Shown in pieces: positions 47,469 to 55,900 of a stretch of 64,000 nt of DNA. Every line of letters starts with the position of its first letter. The stretch's first letter is position 1. Both the position numbers and the translations under genes were made by a program. The stretch covers positions 62,001-126,000 of the forward strand of contig NZ_KB899089.1 in NCBI RefSeq assembly GCF_000378045.1, read 5' to 3'. The stretch is from Marinobacterium rhizophilum DSM 18822 (GTDB taxonomy: Bacteria; Pseudomonadota; Gammaproteobacteria; Pseudomonadales; Balneatricaceae). Below the pieces are notes generated by a model, which saw only the letters and a program-made list of their open reading frames with translations, was not told the origin of the DNA and made no database searches.

Positions 47469-48302
47469 TTAAGCGGCGTTGGCCAACAGGCCCTTTCGTT
47501 CAAACTCATTCGGACTCTGGTAACCCAGATAGGAATGTAACCGGTGGCTGTTATAAAACATCGTGATGTAGCGGGCGATATCCGCCCGGCCTTCCTCCCG
47601 GGTTTGGTAGCTGCGCCAATGAATGCGCTCGGACTTCAGTGTGTCGAAGAAACTTTCTACCACGGCAGTGTCCCAGCAATTCCCTTTGCGGCTCATGCTG
47701 CCGGCAATGCCGTGGGCTTCGAGCAGCTGTCGAAACGCCCGATCGGCATACTGAACACCGCGATCAGAATCGTGGATCAGCCGGCCCTGAACGGGACGGC
47801 GACTCCATAGAGCCATCCTGAGGGCGTCACACACCAGGGTACTGGTCATGCGCTTATTCATCGACCACCCCACTACTTTGCGTGAGTACAGGTCGATAAC
47901 CACGGCCAAATATAGCCAGCCTTCCTGAGTCCACACATACGTAATATCGCCGGCATACGCCTGATCAGGACCCTTGGCCGAGAAGCCTCGCTTCAGGCGG
48001 TTCTCGAATACCGGCTGGCGGTGATGGCTGTCAGTGGTAACCCGATAGCGCCGGCGGTAATGCACCCATACCCCGGCCTCGCGCATCAGGCTCTGCGCCT
48101 GAAAGCGACCGACCGGAAAGCCCAGCATCCGCAGGGCCTTGGCCATACGCCGCGCGCCATAGGTATGATCAGACGTCTTCGCCAATGCATGGATCCACTC
48201 GATCATTTCTTCGCGCTCCGGGTTTGGCCCGTTGCTTTGACGTCGCAGGTAGTCGTAAAACCCGCTGCGTGGAACACCCAGTGCCCGGCAAAGCAACTTC
48301 AC
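47469..48302 (-). CDS. IS3-family transposase OrfB (DDE integrase)
   Basis: A 277-aa (from the GTG at 48302) transposase catalytic protein: HTH_21 segment (YGARRMAKALRMLG) and rve integrase core with DDE residues in AGDITYVWTQEGWLYLAVVIDL, HDSDRGVQYADRAF and GNCWDTAVVESFFDTLKSE (described by these blocks). The open frame continues upstream of the GTG toward the orfA overlap (IELQYQFIVQKKKAYSV), as expected if it is made as an OrfAB fusion by frameshifting. It looks intact. Confidence 0.88.
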   Translation of the reverse strand: MKLLCRALGVPRSGFYDYLRRQSNGPNPEREEMIEWIHALAKTSDHTYGARRMAKALRMLGFPVGRFQAQSLMREAGVWVHYRRRYRVTTDSHHRQPVFENRLKRGFSAKGPDQAYAGDITYVWTQEGWLYLAVVIDLYSRKVVGWSMNKRMTSTLVCDALRMALWSRRPVQGRLIHDSDRGVQYADRAFRQLLEAHGIAGSMSRKGNCWDTAVVESFFDTLKSERIHWRSYQTREEGRADIARYITMFYNSHRLHSYLGYQSPNEFERKGLLANAA

Positions 48303-48636
48303 CGAGTAGGCCTTCTTCTTCTGGACGATGAACTGATACTGCAGCTCGATTCTTTCGCGAAGAAGACCGCCGCTTTTTTAATATTTCCCGCTCCAACTTC
48401 AGCCGGCGACGCTCTTCGCGCAGGCGACGCAATTCGTCCCGCTCCGGTGGTAAGTTGCCGTTACCACGAAAGGCGTCGTTTTCATCAGTCTGGAATTCCT
48501 GCACCCAGCGCCCCAGCATGTTGGCATTGATACCCAGGTTCCGCGCTGCCTCAGCCCGCGCGTAGCCTTGCTCCGTGACCAGTCGGACCGCATCCTGTTT
48601 AAACTCTTTGGTGTATTTCTTTCTCGTTGTCATCAT
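48169..48636 (-). CDS. IS3-family transposase OrfA, possibly frameshifted 3' end
   Basis: The N-terminal part (RKKYTKEFKQDAVRLVTEQG, then AEAARNLGINANMLGRWVQEF) is a helix-turn-helix IS3 OrfA, with the usual coiled coil ending LKLEREILKK. At the A6G run (48376-48382 region) the annotated frame continues as RRSSSRKNRAA rather than the family-typical AAVFFAKES, which lies one frame over. Either an A has been lost here, giving this 155-aa version, or the slippery AAAAAAG is used for programmed shifting. The true OrfA probably ends near 48290. Confidence 0.75.
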   Translation of the reverse strand: MMTTRKKYTKEFKQDAVRLVTEQGYARAEAARNLGINANMLGRWVQEFQTDENDAFRGNGNLPPERDELRRLREERRRLKLEREILKKRRSSSRKNRAAVSVHRPEEEGLLGEVALPGTGCSTQRVLRLPATSKQRAKPGARRNDRVDPCIGEDV

Positions 48637-48756
48637 CTACCTCGGTTTCAGAGATTATCTCTTAACTGAGGTGTCCACGATTGCTGGGTACACCGGGGGT
48701 ACACAGTGTGTGGGCTGGGGGGCAAGGTGGCTAGCCGGCAGGGTGAACGGTATGAG

Positions 48757-48790
48757 TTCGTAGCCTGGAATGAGCCTTAAGCGAACTTCG
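48757..48790 (+). repeat. dispersed hairpin repeat, partial
   Basis: CGTAGCCTGGAATGAGCC followed by GCGAACTTCGAAGAG: a partial copy just right of the IS element, in the gene-free stretch 48677-49129. Confidence 0.6.
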
Positions 48791-48833
48791 AAGAGCAGAC
48801 CCCCTGCACGACCCCGAACGCGAAGAATAAGCC

Positions 48834-48973
48834 GTAGCCTGGAATGAGCGAAGCGAATTCCGGGGCGAATTTCGAAGAACAGAATCCCTGCACAAACTCC
48901 GAGAAGCGCCGATCGATCTCGGGCTTCGCTCGCTCAGCCCCCGGAATTCGTAAACTCATTCCAGGCTACGGGC
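48834..48973. repeat. full-length dispersed repeat with inverted ends (MITE-like)
   Basis: Starts CCGTAGCCTGGAATGAG and ends CTCATTCCAGGCTACGG, a 17-nt perfect inverted repeat bounding about 140 nt that include two GAATTCC(G)GGG motifs. It shows what the intact repeat may look like; the other copies in the window retain one end. Confidence 0.75.
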
Positions 48974-49004
48974 TGCGACTCATGAATGACGCGTTACGAT
49001 TGCC

Positions 49005-49038
49005 GATGGGTTTCGTTTCGCTTCGCCGCACCGCATCC
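49005..49038 (-). repeat. hairpin repeat, GATGCGGTG-stem type
   Basis: GATGGGTTTCGTTTCGCTTC then GCCGCACCGCATCC: an ACCCATC/GATGCGGT stem around a GCGAAGCGAA loop (complement). With about 30 nt of flank it matches 51998-52060 on the other side of icd. Confidence 0.65.
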
Positions 49039-49127
49039 TACACAAGCATCATTTGGACCGCGGCGGTTGGCGGCATCCGATTCGAATGACTACTTACCAT
49101 TCGCCAATCACCATTCATCAATAACAA

Positions 49128-49161
49128 AAAAGCCCGGTGCAGTTCGCTGCACCGGGCTTGG
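49128..49161. terminator. intrinsic terminator after icd
   Basis: AAGCCCGGTGCAG and CTGCACCGGGCTT form a strong stem, preceded by an A6 tract on the icd-distal side (T tract for the minus-strand transcript). Confidence 0.85.
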
Positions 49162-49180
49162 GTCTTGCGCAAGAATGAAA

Positions 49181-51412
49181 TTAACGCTGGGCGTTAGCCT
49201 CTGCCAGTACGGCGTTCAGCGTGGCGCTTGGGCGCATGACTTTCTTCACGTTTTCGCGCATGGCATGGTAGTAGCCACCCAGCTCAGCGGGCTTGCCCTG
49301 AACGGCAGCAAGTTCCCCAATGATCTTGTCTTCATTGGTGGCCATGGCTTCCGCCAGCGGTGCGAACAGTGCAGCCAGCTCCGGATCTTCCGCCTGAGCG
49401 GTGAGGGCCTGAGCCCAGTACATTCCCAGATAGAAGTGGCTGCCGCGGTTGTCCAGTTCGCCGGTACGGCGCGATGGAGACTTGTTGTTCTCCAGCAGCT
49501 TGCCGGTGGCTTCGTCCAGGGTTTTGGCCAGGACTTTGGCGCGCGGGTTGTTCTGCTTGATGCCCATCTCTTCCAGCGACACGGCCAGGGCCATGAATTC
49601 GCCCAGGGAGTCCCAGCGCAGGTGGTTCTCTTCTTCAACCTGCTGCACGTGCTTGGGCGCGGAGCCACCAGCACCGGTTTCATACATGCCGCCGCCCTTG
49701 AGCATCGGCACGATGGACAGCATCTTGGCAGAGGTACCCAGCTCCATGATCGGGAACAGGTCGGTGAGGTAGTCACGCAGTACGTTGCCGGTCACGGAGA
49801 TGGTGTCACGACCACGCACCATGCGCTCCATGCTGCGGCGAATCGCCTCAACGTAGGTCATGATACGGATGTCCAGACCACTGGTGTCGTGTTCCTGCAG
49901 GTACTTGTTAACCTTCTTGATCAGCTGGATATCGTGGGCACGGTTGCGGTCCAGCCAGAAGATGGCAGGGGTGTCGGACTGGCGAGCACGGGTAACGGCC
50001 AGCTTGACCCAGTCACGTACGGGCTCGTCCTTGGTCTGGCAGGCGCGCCAGATATCACCCTGCTCGACATTGTGCTGCATCAGCACGGTGCCGTCGGCCT
50101 TGACCACACGCATGATGCCGTCGGCCATCATTTCGAAGGTCTTGTCGTGGGAGCCGTACTCTTCGGCTTTTTTCGCCATCAGACCGACGTTTGGCACAGT
50201 ACCCATGGTGGTGGGATCGAAAGCACCGTTGGTCTTGCAGAAGTTGATCATCTCCTGATAGATGGTGGAGTAGGTGCTTTCCGGCATGACGGCCTTGGTG
50301 TCCTTGGCCTTGCCATCGGGGCCCCACATCTTGCCGCCGTTACGGATCATGGCAGGCATGGAGGCATCGACGATCACGTCGCTCGGTACGTGCAGGTTGG
50401 TGATACCCTTGACGGAGTCAACCATCGCCATTTCCGGGCGATTTTCGTAGCAGGCGTGGATGTCTTCCAGAATCTCTTCGCGCTTGGAGCGCGGCAGGGA
50501 TTCGATTTTCTCGTACACGCTGCTCAGGCCGTTGTTCGGATTTACACCCAGCTCTTTAAACAGCTCGCCGTGCTTCTCAAACAAATCCTTGTAGAACACG
50601 GTCACGGCGTGGCCGAACACGATGGGGTGAGACACCTTCATCATGGTGGCCTTGACGTGCAGAGACCACATTACGTTGGATTCTTTGGCATCGTTGAGGG
50701 AATCTTCAAAGAACTGGCGCAGTGCCTTGGCGCTCATGAACATGCTGTCGAGGATTTCACCCGCTTCCAGGCTCAGTTCTTTCTTAACGGTGACGGCACC
50801 GTCGTTGCCAACAAACTCGATGCGCACATCGGTGGGCTCATCAACGGTTACAGACTGTTCGCTGGAGTAGAAGTCACCACCACGCATGTAGTCGGCATGG
50901 GTTTGCGAGGCCATGCTCCACTTGCCCATGCTGTGCGGAAACTTGCGTACGAACTGCTTCACGGCAGCCGGCGCACGACGGTCGGAGTTGCCTTCGCGCA
51001 GTACCGGGTTTACCGCGCTGCCCAGCAGCTTGGAGTAACGGCTGCGAATTTCCTGCTCCGCCTCATCCTTCGGCGCTTCGGGGAAGTTCGGAATCTTGTA
51101 GCCCTGGCCCTGCAGCTCGGCGATGCAGGCTTTAAGCTGCGGCACGGAGGCGCTGATGTTTGGCAGTTTAACGATGTTCGCATTCGGATCCTGGGTCAGG
51201 TCGCCCAGAAACGCCAGACCATCGGTTACGCGCTGGTCTTCGGTCAAAAACTCCGGGAAAGCTGACAGGACACGGCCTGCCAGGGAGATATCGGTGATCT
51301 GGACATCAATGCCGGCAGCGCTGGTAAAGGTTCGAACGATGGGCAGCAGCGAGCAGGTTGCCAGCGAAGGCGCTTCGTCGGTGAGCGTGTAGTAAATCGT
51401 CTGTTTTGTCAT
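49181..51412 (-). CDS. icd2: NADP-dependent isocitrate dehydrogenase, monomeric type
   Basis: A 743-aa monomeric isocitrate dehydrogenase converting isocitrate to 2-oxoglutarate in the TCA cycle. The N-terminal [20 protein letters not shown], the [20 protein letters not shown] region and the C-terminal [20 protein letters not shown] are characteristic of this large single-chain class, distinct from the ~45-kDa dimeric enzyme. It is transcribed alone and followed by a terminator. A 759-aa open frame antisense to the gene is a codon-usage shadow. Confidence 0.97.
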   Translation of the reverse strand: MTKQTIYYTLTDEAPSLATCSLLPIVRTFTSAAGIDVQITDISLAGRVLSAFPEFLTEDQRVTDGLAFLGDLTQDPNANIVKLPNISASVPQLKACIAELQGQGYKIPNFPEAPKDEAEQEIRSRYSKLLGSAVNPVLREGNSDRRAPAAVKQFVRKFPHSMGKWSMASQTHADYMRGGDFYSSEQSVTVDEPTDVRIEFVGNDGAVTVKKELSLEAGEILDSMFMSAKALRQFFEDSLNDAKESNVMWSLHVKATMMKVSHPIVFGHAVTVFYKDLFEKHGELFKELGVNPNNGLSSVYEKIESLPRSKREEILEDIHACYENRPEMAMVDSVKGITNLHVPSDVIVDASMPAMIRNGGKMWGPDGKAKDTKAVMPESTYSTIYQEMINFCKTNGAFDPTTMGTVPNVGLMAKKAEEYGSHDKTFEMMADGIMRVVKADGTVLMQHNVEQGDIWRACQTKDEPVRDWVKLAVTRARQSDTPAIFWLDRNRAHDIQLIKKVNKYLQEHDTSGLDIRIMTYVEAIRRSMERMVRGRDTISVTGNVLRDYLTDLFPIMELGTSAKMLSIVPMLKGGGMYETGAGGSAPKHVQQVEEENHLRWDSLGEFMALAVSLEEMGIKQNNPRAKVLAKTLDEATGKLLENNKSPSRRTGELDNRGSHFYLGMYWAQALTAQAEDPELAALFAPLAEAMATNEDKIIGELAAVQGKPAELGGYYHAMRENVKKVMRPSATLNAVLAEANAQR

Positions 51413-51997
51413 AGTATCACTCTGTATGTTCCGGCAGCGTGCAACGGCTTGTGGCTGATGCCGCGACCGGAGACTCCGTTATGCGAAAGATAGTGTTGAA
51501 CGTACGCAGGGGCTATTTTGCAGGCAATATCCATGCCTGCACCTGACGCAGGTTACGGGATCGCGGGTCTTCGCCTGCTTGATCGCCTATCGGCACCGTT
51601 GGCAGAAATAGCTTGGGTCATCAGGCACATGTACGCCACCCTGCCAGGGCCACCCGACCGCTCCGACGGTTCGGGGCACCACATAACCGCAGCTTTATAC
51701 ATTCAAGACCCTGTGTGCCCAGTCATCACCGAGCCTGATACACCGGTGAATCTGCTGCTCGCACGGCCAGGAACGAGGCGGGTTAGAACGCCGCCAGGCC
51801 TCTGCTGGTCATATAGCGGCCTAATCATACCATCGACAATCGAATCCGGCGCGCCCCAGAGAGACTGAAATTGCAAGTTCAGTACTGGACCATGGTCGAA
51901 GATGCACTGATTTGTGACCTGTGAGTCGTGAGTCACCATGGGTAGAACGCGCCACTGAGGGATTCGTTTTTCGAATGCCGAATTACGCGTGAATATC

Positions 51998-52026
51998 GAT
52001 GGGTTTCGCTTCGCTGCACCGCATCC
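51998..52026 (-). repeat. hairpin repeat, GATGCGGTG-stem type (second copy)
   Basis: GATGGGTTTCGCTTCGCTGC then ACCGCATCC: ACCCATC/GATGCGGT stem with a GCAGCGAAGCGAA loop on the minus strand; the following ATTTGGACC-type flank also matches the copy at 49.0 kb. Confidence 0.65.
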
Positions 52027-52063
52027 CACAAAAGCGTCATTTGGACCACAGCTGATAGCGGCA

Positions 52064-52117
52064 TTCGCTGCGACTTACGAATGACCAATTTTCGCTGCGA
52101 CTTACGAATGACCAATT
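52064..52117 (+). repeat. 27-nt tandem duplication
   Basis: Two exact adjacent copies of a 27-nt unit beginning TTCGCTGCGACTTACGAATG at 52064 and 52091, at the end of the hairpin-repeat flank. Confidence 0.8.
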
Positions 52118-52158
52118 ACTGATTAACGATGAACAAATGACAAAATAAGAAGGAGAGG

Positions 52159-52188
52159 CAAACGGGAAAAGTGGCGCGCCTGGAGGGA
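52159..52188 (-). repeat. duplicated tRNA-Arg 3' end (att-like)
   Basis: GGGAAAAGTGGCGCGCCTGG followed by AGGGATT is identical to 52336-52362, which covers the 3' end of the tRNA-Arg gene. Such duplications arise when an integrase uses the tRNA 3' end as attB. Only 160 nt separate the copies, so any island has been lost. Confidence 0.65.
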
Positions 52189-52343
52189 TTATTCGGCTTC
52201 GCCTCACCCTGCGGGCCGTTGCCTGCGGCAACGTTGTCTCGCTACGCTCGACTCGAACCCATCGGGGGTTCTCACCCTCCAGGCGACGGACTGCGAATAG
52301 TTGAAGGTGGTAACACTGAAAATACGGAGCAAACTGGGAAAAG

Positions 52344-52420
52344 TGGCGCGCCTGGAGGGATTCGAACCCCCGACCAACAGGATCGGAACCTGCTACTCTA
52401 TCCAGCTGAGCTACAGGCGC
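52344..52420 (-). tRNA. tRNA-Arg (anticodon CCG)
   Basis: The minus strand folds as a 77-nt tRNA with encoded CCA: acceptor GCGCCTG pairing with CAGGCGC, D-arm GCTCAGCTGGATAGAGT, anticodon stem-loop GCAGG-TTCCGAT-CCTGT (anticodon CCG, reading CGG) and T-arm GGGGGTTCGAATCCCTC. The discriminator is G. Confidence 0.93.
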
Positions 52421-52825
52421 GCAAAAGAAGTTGTTTGCAGGCCGGTATGTTACGGATAACTAAGGTGTTTGCCAAGCGTTTTCATACGCGGGCGAATGAT
52501 GCCGTGGCGTCACACCCGCGTAACAGACGAGGGCTAGTATCGTTCCTGGCTGATCAGGATACGTATCGGCGGGGTTCAGCCACGGATGGCACTTCCCCCT
52601 TGTTTCGTTATTGATTGCTGCAACTGATCAAATGCTACGTGCCTGTCCCTGCAGTCCTTTCACCCTATCCCGTATCGGTGCCGGAGTTTTGCCGTTATAA
52701 TTCTGCGCCAGTTACTCATTGCGTTGTCGCGTCTGTCCCTGGCCCATTGCTCGCCCAGCGAGACGGGCGTCTGTAGCAGACGGGCGGATACGCTGAATTT
52801 TTTAAAAGTGATGAGGGTCCTTAGT
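52421..52825. other. gene-free stretch with cytochrome promoter
   Basis: No gene is seen between the 5' side of tRNA-Arg and the cytochrome c5 gene. A small inverted repeat (CAGACGGGCG, CGAGACGGGCGTCTG) lies near 52755-52785, and the cytochrome promoter is expected here. Confidence 0.5.
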
Positions 52826-53242
52826 GTGAATAAATTTGTATCTGCGCTTTGCGCGCTGGGTCTGGGTGCCGTATTGGTCGCGTCGGTGCAAGCCGCAACC
52901 AACAACGAGAAGATCATCGAGCGCATCAAGCCGGCGGGTTCCGTGTGCATGGTCGGCGATGACAGCTGTGGCGGCGCGGCAGCAGCCTCTGCTGGCAGCG
53001 GCGGACGCAGCGGTGAAGACGTCTACAACACCAAATGTTCTGCCTGCCACGGCACAGGGGTTCTGGATGCACCGAAGTTTGGCACCAGTGACTGGGCCGA
53101 TCGTGGCGCCAAGGGCATGGAGACTCTGCTGGCTAACGCCATCAACGGCATCAACGCCATGCCCCCGCGCGGCACCTGCGCCGATTGCTCAGATGACGAG
53201 ATCGAGGGTGCGATTCAGCACATGCTGGACAGCGCCAAGTAA
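52826..53242 (+). CDS. cytochrome c5-like periplasmic c-type cytochrome
   Basis: A 138-aa exported monohaem cytochrome. A signal peptide (FVSALCALGLGAVLVASVQA) precedes an Ala/Gly-rich linker and a class I cytochrome c domain with haem motif CSACH and distal Met in INAMPPRGTCADCSDDEI; the extra Cys pair (CADC) is typical of cytochrome c5. It probably shuttles electrons to a terminal oxidase. The GTG at 52826 gives a clean signal peptide; an ATG at 52811 five codons earlier is possible. A terminator follows. Confidence 0.88.
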   Translation: MNKFVSALCALGLGAVLVASVQAATNNEKIIERIKPAGSVCMVGDDSCGGAAAASAGSGGRSGEDVYNTKCSACHGTGVLDAPKFGTSDWADRGAKGMETLLANAINGINAMPPRGTCADCSDDEIEGAIQHMLDSAK

Positions 53243-53264
53243 ACGGGCCATCCAGCCAAATGTT

Positions 53265-53293
53265 AGAAACCCCGCTCCGGCGGGGTTTTTCGT
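53265..53293. terminator. intrinsic terminator after cytochrome c5
   Basis: AACCCCGC-TCCG-GCGGGGTT stem followed by TTT, 25 nt after the stop codon. Confidence 0.85.
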
Positions 53294-53521
53294 TTACAGT
53301 CCCACCCTAGTGAAAAGCGCAAAGAAGCATAAGCCATATTGGCAGTACAACCCTGAAAACAGGATATCGCTGCGAACCTCCATAGGACCAGATTTTAACC
53401 AGTCTTTGGTATTGGGCAGGGTTCAAATCGGAAGATCGCAGACAGCTGATTACCGATTTTTCTTGATTGCGTCGGATTTTGGAGACATCATTCAGGTTCC
53501 TTCGACGTTCGGAAGTACAGC

Positions 53522-55054
53522 ATGGAGCGCTCCCTCGTTGATCTGATGTCCAGGTCCCAGCTCATTGCTTACCTTGTTATCTGGGTAACAGCCGTTGTGC
53601 TGATGGTTGCCAGTGTTGCCGTTCTCGAGTACAGCCGACTGGAAGACCGCTTCAATACCCTGTCCAGCAACATTACCCGCCAGGTCGCACAGCAGCTCGA
53701 AGAACAGCAGGTCGCACTAGAGAGTTTTGCCCACGGCCTTGCCGGCCAGCCCAGCTTTAGTTACCAACAGGCAAAAAGCACGGCCAAAAGCCTGTCAGTA
53801 CATTTCCCAGACCTGTACATGTTTGCCATTGCCAGCCGGGTTCAACCGGACCAGCGCCAGCAGTTTGAGCAGCAGATGGCCGCAGCAGAATCACGCAGTT
53901 TCCACATCCAGCCACCCGCCAGTGATACGCTTGACGGTCCCCAAAAAGACCTTTACCCGGTTGTATTGATTGTACCCGAGCGCCCCGACGCCAGAACATT
54001 GCTAGGGCTGGACCTGGCCAGCAAATCCTCAGTGCTCAACGGCCGGCTGTCCGGTAACGTTGCGCCCAGCGGCATGTCCAAGCCCATTCAGCTCGGCGAC
54101 GGCCCCGGGTATCTGATCTATCATGCCATCGACGAACAGCTGAACGAACAGGAACACGCGCACTCCGGACAGTTTTCCGATTACGCCTTGCTGGCGATCA
54201 GTGCCGCGGCCCTGTTTACGCCAGAACTGGTCGATGAGCCTGGCCTCGGCCTGCGCCTCGTCCGCCAGGAGTCAGCTGATGCAGCCCCCGTTACGCTGTT
54301 TGAAAGCCAGCCCCAGTCAAGCCTGGCAATCCCGATCCCGGCACTGAGTCACACCCAGCGCTTTAGCGGCATTTACCATGACCTGTCGCTCAATCTACAG
54401 TATCAGCCCCGCTGGCAAGCGCTGAATCACATGCCGATTACTGCGTTGCTGGGCGGCATCACCCTGTTGATGCTGCAAGGCGGATGGATCCTTGGCCGTG
54501 TGTGGCGCACCCGCAGACAATTGCTCGAACAGCAGGCAAGCCTCTACAACAAGGCACATTTTGACCACCTGACCGGCCTGCCCAACACCAACCTGTTGCT
54601 GGACCGGCTCGAACAGGCGATCCGTTCGGCACAGCGAACCTCCAGCCGAGTGGCGGTATTCTTTCTCGATCTGGATGATTTCAAACAGGTCAATGATGCC
54701 TGGGGGCACGATATCGGCGACCAGTTGCTGATCCAGATCGGGGTCCGCCTGCGTGAGTCCATGCGCAGTGAAGACACCATTGCACGCATTCACGGTGATG
54801 AGTTCGTCATTCTGATTCCGGTATTTGACGGTGAGCGCCAGCTCAACAAGATTAGAGCCAAGCTCGAAGCCCTGTTTGAGCGGCCCTTCAAGGTCGGTGA
54901 GCTCGTACTCGTACAAAGCGGCAGCTTCGGCCTCGCTGTTTTCCCCGAGGACGCTGACGACGCCGAAGGCTTGCTGGGCCTGGCCGATCGCCAGATGTAC
55001 CTGCGCAAACAGAGCCGCAACGATCGTACTGCAATTAATACCGCCACGGGCTGA
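53522..55054 (+). CDS. membrane-bound diguanylate cyclase with periplasmic sensor
   Basis: A 510-aa protein. A first membrane helix (LIAYLVIWVTAVVLMVASVAVL, about residues 14-35) precedes a CHASE-like periplasmic domain (about 45-285), a second helix (ITALLGGITLLMLQGGWILG) and a GGDEF domain. That domain has LTGLPNTNLLLDRL, FFLDLDDFKQVNDAWGHD and RIHGDEFVILIP: the motif is HGDEF, a first-position change that still allows activity in some cyclases. An RSED lies five residues before it, the place of the product-inhibition I-site. The start could also be the ATG at 53546. It appears monocistronic. Confidence 0.87.
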   Translation: MERSLVDLMSRSQLIAYLVIWVTAVVLMVASVAVLEYSRLEDRFNTLSSNITRQVAQQLEEQQVALESFAHGLAGQPSFSYQQAKSTAKSLSVHFPDLYMFAIASRVQPDQRQQFEQQMAAAESRSFHIQPPASDTLDGPQKDLYPVVLIVPERPDARTLLGLDLASKSSVLNGRLSGNVAPSGMSKPIQLGDGPGYLIYHAIDEQLNEQEHAHSGQFSDYALLAISAAALFTPELVDEPGLGLRLVRQESADAAPVTLFESQPQSSLAIPIPALSHTQRFSGIYHDLSLNLQYQPRWQALNHMPITALLGGITLLMLQGGWILGRVWRTRRQLLEQQASLYNKAHFDHLTGLPNTNLLLDRLEQAIRSAQRTSSRVAVFFLDLDDFKQVNDAWGHDIGDQLLIQIGVRLRESMRSEDTIARIHGDEFVILIPVFDGERQLNKIRAKLEALFERPFKVGELVLVQSGSFGLAVFPEDADDAEGLLGLADRQMYLRKQSRNDRTAINTATG

Positions 55055-55148
55055 CATTGTTACCAGCAGGAATATATCGCCCTTGCGTCTTTGTGCCCAA
55101 AGCACGATCCTTAAAGCCTGATTTCGCCCCTGAACCTCGGAATACCCT

Positions 55149-55763
55149 TTGAACTGGCTGAATTACAGCGAAGCCTGTGCCCGCAACCAGGGCGTCATTC
55201 TCGCCCGGCTAGGACCGCTACTGCCCACGGCAGGTACGGTGCTGGAAGTCGGCAGCGGCTCGGGCCAGCACGTCGCACACTTTGCTGCGGCGCTCCCGCA
55301 TCTGCGCTGGCAGCCCACGGATCTTGCCGAGAACCTGCCTGCCCTGGGCGCCAACCTGCAGCGCCTCGGCAACGACAACATCAACCCGCCCCTGGCGCTG
55401 GATGTGACGACAACCCCCTGGCCCGTTACGTCTGCCGATGTCATCTACAGTGCCAATACGTTACATATCATGGGTTGGCCTGAGGTCATTGCCTTTATGC
55501 AGGGCGCAGGCAAGCTTCTGGTGCCTGGCGGATTGCTGTGCATTTACGGCCCGTTTCGCTACCAGGGACACTACACCAGCCCCAGCAATGCCGAATTTGA
55601 CCGCTGGTTACGCCTGCGCAACCCCCGCAGCGGCATTCGTGATTTTGAGGCCTTGAACCAGCATACCCTTGAGTTTGGACTCGAGCTGAAATGTGACATC
55701 GCCATGCCCGCCAACAACCAGTTGATCATCTGGCGCAAGGGCAAAGTGAAAGGTGAAAGGTGA
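55149..55763 (+). CDS. DUF938 SAM-dependent methyltransferase-like protein
   Basis: A 204-aa protein of the DUF938 family. The N-terminal NYSEACARNQGVILARL and SAM-binding VLEVGSGSGQHVAHFAAALP motifs, PTDLAENL and SADVIYSANTLHIMGW are characteristic of class I methyltransferases; the substrate is unknown. The start is probably the TTG at 55149, since no ATG fits before the conserved N-terminus. The last seven residues (GKVKGER) and the stop codon are encoded by the start of a GTGAAAR heptamer array, so the native end was probably IIWRK. Confidence 0.85.
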   Translation: MNWLNYSEACARNQGVILARLGPLLPTAGTVLEVGSGSGQHVAHFAAALPHLRWQPTDLAENLPALGANLQRLGNDNINPPLALDVTTTPWPVTSADVIYSANTLHIMGWPEVIAFMQGAGKLLVPGGLLCIYGPFRYQGHYTSPSNAEFDRWLRLRNPRSGIRDFEALNQHTLEFGLELKCDIAMPANNQLIIWRKGKVKGER

Positions 55764-55808
55764 AAAGTGAAAAGTGAAAAGTGAAAAGTGAAAAGTGAAA
55801 AGTGAAAA
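55741..55808 (+). repeat. purine heptamer array (GTGAAAR)n
   Basis: About nine tandem units of GTGAAAG/GTGAAAA overlapping the 3' end of the methyltransferase gene. This is the longest and most regular member of the family in the window. Confidence 0.85.
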
Positions 55809-55814
55809 GCCACG

Positions 55815-55900
55815 TAGCCTGATGAGATGGTTTACGAACTCCGGGAAGCGAGCCCCTGCGAGTTTCGAGACGTAAGTTTACGCATTCCGGGGGAATAAAC
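55815..55900 (+). repeat. dispersed hairpin repeat, diverged
   Basis: CGTAGCCTGATGAGATGG, then ACGAACTCCGGGAAGCGAGC and CGCATTCCGGGG: a diverged copy of the 42-49 kb family, directly after the heptamer array. The rest of 55901-56126 shows no gene. Confidence 0.6.

Larger units (their letters stand above)
47458..48676 (-). mobile_element. IS3-family insertion sequence (about 1.2 kb)
   Basis: Bounded by imperfect inverted repeats GGACACCCCAGTTAA (left) and GGACACCTCAGTTAA (right, complement). It contains orfA (helix-turn-helix) and orfB (DDE integrase) in the usual order on the minus strand. I could not identify a clear target duplication. Its left flank carries a fragment of manC; the right flank is unrelated, suggesting adjacent deletion or rearrangement. 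Confidence 0.85.
51413..52343. other. long gene-free stretch between icd and tRNA-Arg
   Basis: The icd promoter should lie in the first 100 nt. Short open frames here (for example 51518-51868) have no recognisable family, ribosome-binding site or coding character. The right half contains a hairpin repeat, a 27-nt tandem duplication and a duplicated tRNA end. Confidence 0.6.

Noticed and set aside
48986..51265. 759-codon open frame antisense to icd
   Set aside because: It mirrors the highly biased coding strand of isocitrate dehydrogenase, has no recognisable domain and no ribosome-binding site.
51518..51868. 116-codon open frame between icd and tRNA-Arg
   Set aside because: No ribosome-binding site, no family resemblance and ordinary length for GC-rich chance; treated as non-coding.
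55741..55808. CRISPR array
   Set aside because: The repeats are tandem 7-mers without spacers; no cas genes are present in the window.
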